A stretch of DNA of 7,203 bases. Source: an uncultured Lachnospiraceae bacterium (GTDB lineage: Bacteria; Bacillota; Clostridia; Lachnospirales; Lachnospiraceae). Under the pieces are notes generated by a model. That model did no database searches. It had not been told where the DNA came from and saw nothing but the letters and a program-made list of their open reading frames with translations. Position 1 is the stretch's first letter, and each line of letters begins with the position of its first letter. Location: assembly GCA_910584585.1 (NCBI GenBank), contig CAJUBP010000083.1, positions 1-7,203 of the forward strand. Direction: 5' to 3'. Of the stretch, positions 1-4,740 are shown in pieces. The position numbers and the translations under genes were made by a program.

Positions 1-15
1 TGTAACTATTAACCA

Positions 16-33
16 GTAGTCATTCTTGACTAC
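16..33. promoter_or_regulatory. Short perfect inverted repeat upstream of yigZ
   Basis: GTAGTCA (16-22) and TGACTAC (27-33) are perfect 7-base inverted arms separated by TTCT, 25 bases before the yigZ start. There is no T-run behind it, so it is not a terminator. It could be a repressor operator or a small leader hairpin. A TTGACT-like hexamer (26-31) overlaps the right arm, but no -10 box lies at proper spacing; TATACT at 42-47 is only 10 bases away and abuts the Shine-Dalgarno box. The real promoter probably lies left of the window. Function is unassigned. Confidence 0.3.
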
Positions 34-58
34 ACCATTATTATACTAGGAGGAAACC

Positions 59-703
59 ATGGCAGTGAAAATATTATACCAGGGCGGAAGCGGCGAAATT
101 GTGGAAAAAAAATCGCGTTTCATTGCAACCACGGAGAAAATAGAGACAGAAGAAGAGGCGTTGGCTTTTATCGGAAGAATGAAGAAACAGTACTGGGACG
201 CAAGACATAACTGCTATGCTTTTGTGGCCGGAGAGCACCATAATCTGCAGCGGTGCAGCGACGACGGAGAACCTGCCGGCACAGCGGGGCGCCCCATGCT
301 GGATGTGCTTCTCAAGGAGGATATTCACAATATTGCCGTGGTGGTGACCCGGTATTTCGGCGGAACGCTTTTGGGAACCGGAGGACTGGTGCGGGCTTAC
401 CAGAAGGCCGTGCAGGAAGGACTGAAAAACAGCGTACTGATCGAAAAGATGCAGGGAAGGCTTCTTACGGTGGAATGCGATTACAATTCAATCGGAAAGA
501 TTCAGTATATTCTGGCCCGGAATCAGATCACAGCCGTTGATACCAGTTATACCGACAAAGTGGTCACAGAGGTGATGGCTCCCATGGAACAGCTGGAACT
601 GCTTCGGAAAGAAATTACAGAAGGAACCAGCGGAACGGCGGCTTTTCAGGTGGGAGATCCTGCAGAATTTGCCGTAATTGACGGAAAAATAAAAATTTTT
701 TAA
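59..703 (+). CDS. yigZ: YigZ/IMPACT family protein (UPF0029 + DUF1949)
   Basis: This 214-residue protein has the usual length and layout of bacterial YigZ, the counterpart of eukaryotic IMPACT. The N-terminal UPF0029 domain covers about residues 17-125. It carries the conserved RHNCYAF (49-55), RCSDDGEPAGTAGRPM (65-80) and VVVTRYFGGTLLGTGGL (94-110) blocks. A smaller DUF1949 domain of ferredoxin-like fold follows at about 138-195. IMPACT in eukaryotes modulates translational stress signalling through GCN1; the bacterial role is not established, though nucleic-acid or ribosome association has been proposed. The start is fixed by AGGAGG at 48-53, five bases upstream. No GC-rich terminator follows: the stop runs into the A/T tract in front of the tRNA promoter. 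It appears monocistronic within the window. The family call is firm; cellular function is open. Confidence 0.95.
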   Translation: MAVKILYQGGSGEIVEKKSRFIATTEKIETEEEALAFIGRMKKQYWDARHNCYAFVAGEHHNLQRCSDDGEPAGTAGRPMLDVLLKEDIHNIAVVVTRYFGGTLLGTGGLVRAYQKAVQEGLKNSVLIEKMQGRLLTVECDYNSIGKIQYILARNQITAVDTSYTDKVVTEVMAPMEQLELLRKEITEGTSGTAAFQVGDPAEFAVIDGKIKIF

Positions 704-749
704 AAAATATAAAAAAATGCTTGCATTTCAGAGAGAACTCGTATATAAT
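695..749 (+). promoter_or_regulatory. Strong sigma-A promoter with UP-like A/T tract for tRNA-Gln
   Basis: TTGCAT (721-726) and a perfect TATAAT (744-749) are separated by exactly 17 bases, placing the start of transcription near 756 and the mature tRNA about 12 bases downstream. Directly upstream, 695-717 is almost pure A/T and includes the 14-base palindrome ATTTTTTAAAAAAT (695-708), in the position of an UP element that binds the RNA polymerase alpha C-terminal domain. This layout is typical of stable-RNA promoters. The palindrome also overlaps the yigZ stop codon (701-703). Confidence 0.85.
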
Positions 750-767
750 ACATTTTGTTGAAAACAA

Positions 768-839
768 TGGCCCATCGCCAAACGGTAAGGCAACGGACTC
801 TGACTCCGTCATTTCAAGGTTCGAATCCTTGTGGGCCAG
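768..839 (+). tRNA. tRNA-Gln (anticodon CTG)
   Basis: The 72-base sequence folds into a full cloverleaf. The acceptor stem TGGCCCA (768-774) pairs with TGGGCCA (832-838), with discriminator G839. The D arm is GCC/GGC (777-779 and 789-791). The anticodon stem ACGGA/TCCGT (793-797 and 805-809) frames loop CTCTGAC with anticodon CTG at 800-802. The T arm CAAGG-TTCGAAT-CCTTG is canonical. CCA is not encoded and must be added after transcription. The CTG anticodon reads CAG, so this is probably a second glutamine isoacceptor beside a TTG-anticodon tRNA elsewhere in the genome (inference). It stands alone between its own promoter and terminator. Confidence 0.98.
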
Positions 840-850
840 CTTAGCTTTGG

Positions 851-880
851 AACCCATCACAGAGTGTGATGGGTTTTTAT
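851..880 (+). terminator. Intrinsic terminator of the tRNA-Gln unit
   Basis: AACCCATCAC (851-860) and GTGATGGGTT (866-875) form a perfect 10-bp stem with a 5-base AGAGT loop, followed by TTTTTAT. It starts 12 bases after the tRNA and ends 33 bases before the thioesterase start codon. The stem contains GTG and ATG codons in the frame of the next gene, which would give a false N-terminal extension if taken as the start. Confidence 0.92.
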
Positions 881-913
881 CATATATGCAGAAAATTTGA
901 AGTGGAGGAAATT

Positions 914-1624
914 ATGTACCGTTTTGAAAGTAAAGTCCGTTACAGTGAAGTGGACAGTAAAGGCAGAGTGAAACTGAATTCTATTCTGGACTATTTTCAG
1001 GACTGCAGTTCTTTTCAGGCAGAAGAGGCAGGGGTGGGCCTGGATTATATGGCAGAAAAGCATGTGGCATGGGTATTGACCTGCTGGCAGGTGGAGATCG
1101 AACGTTATCCTGCCTTTGGAGAAAACATTGGGGTCAGTACATGGCCTTATGATTTTAACGGCTTTTTCGGTTACCGCAATTACACGATGAAGGGAGAAGG
1201 AGAGGAACTTCTGGCCTGCGCCAATTCTGTTTGGGTGTTGCTGGACTTAGAGAGCAAAAGGCCGGTGAGAGTGCCCCGGGAAATGGCGGACGCTTATGAA
1301 TTTTTTCCAAAACTTCCCATGGAACCGTCATCCAGGAAGGTGGCGCTGCCGGAGGGAATGGAGGCCAAAGAGCCATTTCCAGTGCACAAATATCACATTG
1401 ACACCAATCAGCATGTCAATAACGGAAAATACATCTGCATGGCCCAGGAATATCTGCCCCAGGGATTTCGTACCGGCAGGATGAAGGCGGAATACCGGAA
1501 AGCAGCTGTATACGGAGACATGATATATCCCTATGCCGTTCAGGGAGAGGGCAAAATCACCGTGAGCCTGGCGGATGCAGAGGGAAACCCCTACGCGGTG
1601 ATAGAATTGGAGGAAAAAGTATGA
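914..1624 (+). CDS. Acyl-ACP thioesterase (FatA/FatB family)
   Basis: This 236-residue enzyme belongs to the acyl-ACP thioesterase family (double hotdog fold), which hydrolyses acyl-ACP to free fatty acid and ACP and so ends chain elongation in the cytoplasm. Hotdog 1 covers about residues 5-130, with the opening RYSEVDSKGRVKLNSILDYF (9-28). Hotdog 2 starts near 153 and carries the signature HIDTNQHVNNGKYI (161-174). D163, N165 and H167 align with the Asp-Asn-His catalytic set described for plant FatB, and E193 in AEYRK is the likely fourth residue. The start at 914 is preferred to the in-frame GTG at 866: GGAGG at 904-908 is correctly spaced, and the longer form would begin inside the tRNA terminator. 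It is first in a three-gene operon and overlaps the next gene by ATGA. No clear sigma-A promoter sits between the terminator and this gene. Chain-length preference cannot be read from sequence. Confidence 0.93.
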   Translation: MYRFESKVRYSEVDSKGRVKLNSILDYFQDCSSFQAEEAGVGLDYMAEKHVAWVLTCWQVEIERYPAFGENIGVSTWPYDFNGFFGYRNYTMKGEGEELLACANSVWVLLDLESKRPVRVPREMADAYEFFPKLPMEPSSRKVALPEGMEAKEPFPVHKYHIDTNQHVNNGKYICMAQEYLPQGFRTGRMKAEYRKAAVYGDMIYPYAVQGEGKITVSLADAEGNPYAVIELEEKV

Positions 1625-2457
1625 TTCGGTTAGGAGAAAAGCAAAGTCTTACAGTGGTAAAACAGGTGGAATTCGGCGTTTATCTGGCAGAGCGGGAGGG
1701 AGAGGAAACAAGAATTCTGCTTCCTGCCAAACAAGTGCCCCAGGGAACAGAACTGGGAGATCGGATAGAAGTATTTGTTTACAAGGATTCCAAGGATCGG
1801 GTGATTTCCACCACCCGGGAACCGAAGCTCAAGATGGGAGAAGTGAAGGCCCTTACCGTCGTATCTGTGCAGGGCATCGGCGCGTTCTTGGACTGGGGCC
1901 TGGAAAAAGATTTGTTTCTTCCATATAAAGAGCAGATCGGCAAAGTGCGGGAACAGGATGAAATACTGGTAAGGCTGTATACCGACAAGAGCAGGCGGCT
2001 CTGCGCCAGCATGAGAGAACTCTATGATATGCTGGATACCGATTCCCCTTATCAGACGGGGGACACTGTCCAGGGGCGCGTCTATGAATTCAGCGATAAT
2101 TTCGGCGCTTTTGTGGCAGTGGATGACCATTATTCCGCATTGATTCCCCGCCATGAGGATCACAGCTTTCTTCGGATCGGGGACTGCGTCAATGCCAGAG
2201 TGACCGGCGTAAAGCCGGACGGAAAGCTGGATTTGACTCTGAGGGAGAAAGCCTATGTGCAGATGAATCAGGACGCCCTTAAGGTGCTGGAGCTGCTGGA
2301 ACAATATGGAGGAACGCTTCCCTTTACCGATAAAGCCTCTCCAGAACGTATTATGGAGGAAACGAAAATGAGTAAAAACGCTTTTAAACGGGCCGTAGGC
2401 CGGCTGTATAAAGAGCGGCAGATCGAAATTACCAAAGAAAATATCCGAAAGTTATAG
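1621..2457 (+). CDS. CvfB/YitL family S1-like RNA-binding protein
   Basis: This 278-residue protein matches the CvfB (YitL) family in length and order: S1-like beta-barrels at about residues 1-65, 70-132 and 146-208, then a winged-helix domain at about 215-278. Repeated blocks include GIGAFLDWGLEKDLFLP (85-101), typical of S1 repeats, and FGAFVAVDDHYSALIP (161-176) followed by KPDGKLDLTLRE (198-209) in the third. The C-terminal MSKNAFKRAVGRLYKERQIEI region (from 250) is the winged helix. Staphylococcal CvfB binds RNA and affects virulence regulators; a role here in mRNA or sRNA handling is inference. The start shares ATGA with the thioesterase stop, indicating translational coupling, although it also has its own GGAGG at 1609-1613. 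Family call is firm; targets are unknown. Confidence 0.92.
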   Translation: MIRLGEKQSLTVVKQVEFGVYLAEREGEETRILLPAKQVPQGTELGDRIEVFVYKDSKDRVISTTREPKLKMGEVKALTVVSVQGIGAFLDWGLEKDLFLPYKEQIGKVREQDEILVRLYTDKSRRLCASMRELYDMLDTDSPYQTGDTVQGRVYEFSDNFGAFVAVDDHYSALIPRHEDHSFLRIGDCVNARVTGVKPDGKLDLTLREKAYVQMNQDALKVLELLEQYGGTLPFTDKASPERIMEETKMSKNAFKRAVGRLYKERQIEITKENIRKL

Positions 2458-2466
2458 GAGGGCGCT

Positions 2467-3483
2467 ATGTCTGAAAACAAAGGCGTAAATCGTATTTTTT
2501 TGCTGACGGTGCTCCTGTATGTAGGGGTGAGTTTTGCGTTAAGCTTCTTAGCGGCGTTTGTGCCGGCTTTTGGAAACATGTCCAATTATGTTTCCATCCT
2601 GATTTCCCAGATGCTGGTGTTTGTGCCGGGGTTTTTGTACCTCAGAAGAGTCTCCCGTTCTGATTCCTTTCCGGCGCAGGAGACGGAATGGCATGGGGAG
2701 GAAAGCAGAACGGGAATCCGGCAGCTGATTCCTTATCGGAAAATCAATATCGGCACCATAGCCCTGGTGGTGGTGTGCACCTACCTGATGTACCCCCTGA
2801 TTATTGTGCTGAACGCCATATCCATGATTTTTACCACTTCCGGATCGGCGGCGGTTCAGGATATGATGCAAGGGCAGAACTTTTTACTCAGCCTGCTGTT
2901 TACCGCGGTAATGCCGGCCTGTGTGGAAGAATTCCTGTTTCGGGGCCTACTGTTTCAGACCTACAAGAGAAGCAGGATGCTTCCGGCGATTCTGCTGACC
3001 GGCTTCCTGTTCGGCTGTATGCACATGAATTTGAACCAATTCATCTATGCCTTTGCCCTGGGCGTATACCTGGCCTTTCTGACAGAAGCCACCGGCAGCA
3101 TCTTCAGCTCCATGATCGCCCATTTCACCTTAAACGCCACCAGCGTGGTCATGACTTTTCTCCTGCCCATCCTGTATGAAGCAATGGGCATGGATCCCAA
3201 CATGCAGATACAGACAGGCGGCTATGCCTCCACCATGGAGAGCAGCGAGCTTCTGATGTTTCTGATGGGAATCACAATCTGGGCGATTATTGCGGTGGGC
3301 ACCACCTGCGGCGCAGTGGGAATCTATATCGCCATCTGCAAAATCAATCACCGCTGGGACTACGTTAAGGGGATGTTCTCCAGAGGAACCAGGGAGAAGA
3401 TGATCACCGTTCCTTTGATCATCGCGGTGCTGATTTGCTTTGCAGTGATGGGGCTGCGCATTTATCTAGAAAGAATGGGGTAG
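2467..3483 (+). CDS. CPBP family intramembrane glutamic metalloprotease-like protein
   Basis: This 338-residue, strongly hydrophobic protein has the three signatures of the CPBP (CAAX prenyl protease 2/Abi, Rce1-like) family: EEFLFR at 154-159 (EExxxR), FGCMH at 182-186 with His186, and HFTLN at 219-223 (HxxxN). These residues form the active site in Rce1-type proteases. Membrane segments are visible at about 9-32, 42-60, 96-125, 138-152, 171-187, 191-206, 211-236, 264-292 and 314-332. A polar cytoplasmic-type stretch lies at 61-92. Bacterial members process peptides or act in bacteriocin self-immunity; no bacteriocin gene lies nearby, so the substrate is unknown. The Shine-Dalgarno AGGAGGG (2456-2462) overlaps the cvfB stop, so the gene is in the same operon and probably coupled. 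No clear terminator follows before the repeats begin. Confidence 0.92.
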   Translation: MSENKGVNRIFLLTVLLYVGVSFALSFLAAFVPAFGNMSNYVSILISQMLVFVPGFLYLRRVSRSDSFPAQETEWHGEESRTGIRQLIPYRKINIGTIALVVVCTYLMYPLIIVLNAISMIFTTSGSAAVQDMMQGQNFLLSLLFTAVMPACVEEFLFRGLLFQTYKRSRMLPAILLTGFLFGCMHMNLNQFIYAFALGVYLAFLTEATGSIFSSMIAHFTLNATSVVMTFLLPILYEAMGMDPNMQIQTGGYASTMESSELLMFLMGITIWAIIAVGTTCGAVGIYIAICKINHRWDYVKGMFSRGTREKMITVPLIIAVLICFAVMGLRIYLERMG

Positions 3484-3521
3484 ACTATTGCTGCAGCAAT
3501 CAATTTATAGGGTTTTATGTT

Positions 3522-3784
3522 ATGGAAACGGAGGTCAATGCAGGATTGCCCTTTGGCACGCAAACTGAGGAGGGGGTATGTTTGGAGACGGAGGTCAATA
3601 CAGGATTGCCCTTTGGCACGCAAACTGGGCAACGTTCCGGCAAACTAACTGCTAACTCCGACTAGGAAAGTCAGGAGAGCCTTCCTTCCCAAGTCTCCAT
3701 AAGCAGTGGATTTCGCCTCCACTAAGAACGCCCATGAATCGTTTGCTTAGCCAAAGGGCAATCCTGCATTTCCTGTGTATCGAA
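3522..3784 (+). repeat. Structured repeat element A (head-core-tail, plus orientation)
   Basis: The element starts 39 bases after the CPBP stop. It has two head units, a 129-base core (3618-3746) and a tail (3750-3784). The head arm CAGGATTGCCCTTTGGC (3601-3617) is the exact reverse complement of 3750-3766; with the first head copy the match extends to 21 bases (3537-3557 with 3750-3770). Inside, GCAAAC (3620-3625) pairs with GTTTGC (3741-3746), TGGGC (3626-3630) with GCCCA (3730-3734), and AGTGGA (3705-3710) with TCCACT (3718-3723) around a 7-base loop. The core recurs inverted in element B. No transposase or other protein is encoded; the short open frames through it differ between copies. 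It may be a structured noncoding RNA, a MITE-like element or a REP-type palindromic unit. The repeat is directly visible; its nature is unknown. Confidence 0.85.
3524..3627 (+). repeat. Two tandem head units of element A (period 60)
   Basis: Bases 3524-3567 and 3584-3627 are 44-base near-identical copies, differing only at A/G (3527 versus 3587) and G/A (3540 versus 3600), separated by a 16-base unrelated spacer. Each contains the arm complementary to the tail at 3750-3770 plus the first core bases (ACGCAAACTG). Only the second copy continues into the conserved core; the first is an extra, detached head. Either can pair with the single tail. Confidence 0.9.
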
Positions 3785-3913
3785 TCATAAAAGGGATACA
3801 GTACTCTTGTGAGAAACAGTCTTTCTATCTTTCGGTGCGTAGGAAGTATATAATGTATATTTTGATACAAATGGAATATAGAAAGAATGAGACGGACTAA
3901 GAACAGCACAAAT
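3785..3913. other. Unassigned spacer between elements A and B
   Basis: This A/T-rich stretch lies between the tail of A and the reiterated tail of B. No credible coding frame, RNA gene or terminator is seen. A TATAAT occurs at 3849-3854, but the hexamer 17 bases upstream (TATCTT) is a poor -35, so I do not call a promoter. It is the centre of the A/B inverted pair. Confidence 0.5.
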
Positions 3914-4075
3914 ACCAACGTTTATTTTTCGATATATAGGATATAAAAAAGAAAGAAGCAAAACGAAGACCGGAAGCTACAATTTATCTTTCAATACAGG
4001 AAAAATAAAAAAGAGTGATGTAAAACGAAGAACAAAGCAAACCACCAACGTTTATTTTTCGATACACAGGAAATT
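3914..4075 (-). repeat. Three imperfect tandem tail repeats beside element B
   Basis: Three related units start at about 3914, 3979 and 4044. Units 1 and 3 begin ACCAACGTTTATTTTTCGAT; unit 2 has the variant AATTTATCTTTCAATACAGG. Units 1 and 2 continue into an A-rich stretch ending AAAACGAAG (3960-3968 and 4022-4030). Unit 3 carries TTCGATACACAGGAAAT (4058-4074) and leads straight into the pairing arm of B. The reverse complement of that segment, ATTTCCTGTGTATCGAA (3768-3784), closes element A, so it is the shared tail of the family. Only B has extra copies. Confidence 0.75.
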
Positions 4076-4270
4076 CGGGATGCCCCTTCCTCAAAAGCGA
4101 ACATTTCACGGGCGTCCTTAGCGGAGGCAAAATCCACTGCTTACGCAGACTTAGGAAGGAAGGCTTTCCTGACTTCCTTAGCCGGAGTTAGCAGTTAGTT
4201 TGCCGGAGCGTTGCCCGGTTTGCGTTGAGGAAGGGGCGTCCCGGATTTCCGTCCGTCCTTCGAAAGATAA
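4051..4270 (-). repeat. Structured repeat element B (inverted copy of A)
   Basis: Read on the minus strand this has the same head-core-tail order as element A. The 129-base core (4097-4225) aligns with A's core without gaps, with 16 differences by hand count. The outer arms 4069-4094 and 4225-4250 pair over 26 consecutive positions on the plus strand: 24 Watson-Crick plus G-U at 4075/4244 and 4081/4238. GCGAAC (4097-4102) with GTTTGC (4218-4223) and CGGGC (4109-4113) with GCCCG (4213-4217) extend the helix inward after small internal loops. CTGC/GCAG (4137-4140, 4145-4148) and CCGG/CCGG (4182-4185, 4203-4206) are possible inner hairpins. Homology of the flanks continues outward (TTATTTTTCGA on one side, TTCGAAAGATAA on the other), so the ends look like about 45-base terminal inverted repeats. 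No protein is encoded. Confidence 0.85.
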
Positions 4271-4370
4271 AAAAGTTGAGGAAGGGGCGTCCCGGATTTC
4301 CGTCCGTCCTTCGAAAGATAACCCCCTAAGTTGAGGAAGGGGCGTCCCGGATTTCCGTCCCTCGAAACGA
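4224..4370 (-). repeat. Three tandem head units of element B (periods 51 and 55)
   Basis: Units begin at 4224, 4275 and 4330. Each begins GTTGAGGAAGGGGCGTCCCG and continues GATTTCCGTCC; the first two end CGTCCTTCGAAAGATAA, while the third loses GTCC and ends CCCTCGAAACG. Unrelated spacers (AAAA; CCCCCTAA) separate them. The 26-base tail-pairing sequence is identical in all three (4225-4250, 4276-4301, 4331-4356), so all can pair with the single tail arm at 4069-4094. The 55-base period breaks any reading frame, which argues against a repeated peptide. This is not CRISPR: spacers are only 4-8 bases. Confidence 0.92.
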
Positions 4371-4435
4371 AATATAAAAGTGAGAACCGGATCACTGCCC
4401 CGCATCGAGAAGAGACAGCAATCCGGCCCCAGGAA

Positions 4436-4612
4436 TCAGATGGAAATATCAATATTTCCGCCGATATGCGGATTTACAGACTGTTCCATGAGCTTAATCA
4501 TGGAATCCCCCATGTTTTCCATCGTATCCAGTTGTTTGCTCAGCATAATAGTTCCAAAATCATTGCTGACCTGGGTCATGCTGAGAGCAGTTGATAAAGA
4601 AGCAATATCCAT
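4436..4612 (-). CDS. yjfB: YjfB family putative motility protein
   Basis: This 58-residue protein matches the YjfB family (putative motility protein). It opens MDIASLSTALS, has the conserved central block LDTMENMGDSMIKLMEQSV (28-46), and ends NPHIGGNIDISI. No signal peptide or membrane segment is seen; the body is one predicted amphipathic helix with regularly spaced Met and Leu. The start at 4612 is set by AGGAGG (4620-4625 on the plus strand) seven bases upstream; the frame stays open for another 35 residues, but that extension would cover the promoter and Shine-Dalgarno region. In Bacillus the gene is linked to the motility regulon, so its presence hints that the host is flagellated (inference). 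It faces the CPBP operon across the repeat region and diverges from trxB. Confidence 0.9.
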   Translation of the reverse strand: MDIASLSTALSMTQVSNDFGTIMLSKQLDTMENMGDSMIKLMEQSVNPHIGGNIDISI

Positions 4613-4645
4613 ATTCGTGCCTCCTTTCCTAAATTTGACAACTTT

Positions 4646-4658
4646 GCAGAAATTCTGC
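4646..4658. promoter_or_regulatory. Palindrome in the yjfB leader / upstream of the trxB promoter
   Basis: GCAGAA-A-TTCTGC is a perfect 13-base palindrome with a single central base. It lies in the predicted 5' leader of yjfB and just upstream of the predicted trxB -35 box. It may be an operator; it is too short and lacks a T-run for a terminator. The regulator is unknown. Confidence 0.35.
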
Positions 4659-4663
4659 GCAGT

Positions 4664-4693
4664 TTCACAGGGAAATTTCCCAATTCTTATTAT
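4664..4693 (+). promoter_or_regulatory. Predicted trxB promoter with palindromic spacer
   Basis: TTCACA (4664-4669, 5/6 match to TTGACA) and TATTAT (4688-4693, 5/6 match to TATAAT) are separated by 18 bases. The perfect 12-base palindrome GGGAAATTTCCC (4670-4681) fills the first two thirds of the spacer, where a bound repressor or activator would control polymerase. The start of transcription would fall near 4700, giving trxB a leader of about 40 bases with AGGAGG at 4730-4735. Confidence 0.5.
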
Positions 4694-4717
4694 GGCACGA
4701 GACACCGGAAAAATCAA
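4689..4717 (-). promoter_or_regulatory. Predicted yjfB promoter, overlapping that of trxB
   Basis: On the minus strand TTGATT (4717-4712) and CATAAT (4694-4689) have a 17-base spacer, with 4/6 and 5/6 consensus matches. The -10 box uses almost the same bases as the trxB -10 on the other strand, so both promoters could not be occupied together. Transcription would start near 4682, at the edge of the GGGAAATTTCCC palindrome. No convincing flagellar sigma-D (TAAA/GCCGATAA) promoter was seen. Confidence 0.45.
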
Positions 4718-4740
4718 TAACAGATAAGCAGGAGGTTTAT

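Noticed and set aside
866..913. N-terminal extension of the thioesterase from GTG at 866
   Set aside because: It would begin inside the tRNA terminator with no ribosome site, whereas ATG at 914 has a well-placed GGAGG and gives the family's usual N-terminus.
3487..3500. ATTGCTGCAGCAAT palindrome as terminator of the CPBP operon
   Set aside because: The stem would be only about 5 bp with a 4-base loop and no adjacent T-run.
3435..3665. Plus-strand open frame over the end of the CPBP gene and the heads of element A
   Set aside because: It starts inside the CPBP gene in another frame and consists mainly of the 60-base head repeat plus core. No Shine-Dalgarno box precedes its internal ATG at 3522, and the composition follows the repeat.
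3652..3918. Minus-strand 88-residue frame across A and the spacer
   Set aside because: It runs through structured repeat DNA, lacks a Shine-Dalgarno box and has no recognisable domain.
4224..4370. CRISPR array
   Set aside because: Spacers between units are only 4-8 bases, there are only three units, and no cas genes are present.
4387..4426. CCGGAT/ATCCGG pair as yjfB terminator
   Set aside because: A 6-bp stem with a 28-base loop and only a weak T-stretch beyond it on the minus strand is poor evidence.
4178..4452. Two minus-strand open frames of 75 and 85 residues through the B heads
   Set aside because: They are translations of the same tandem repeat in different frames, the 55-base period breaks the repeat frame, and neither has a usable ribosome site.
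4635..4640. Perfect TTGACA as the trxB -35 box
   Set aside because: No -10-like hexamer lies 16-18 bases downstream; the pair at 4664-4693 fits better.
4331..4727. Plus-strand open frames opposite yjfB
   Set aside because: They are antisense shadows of yjfB and its promoter, with no family resemblance.
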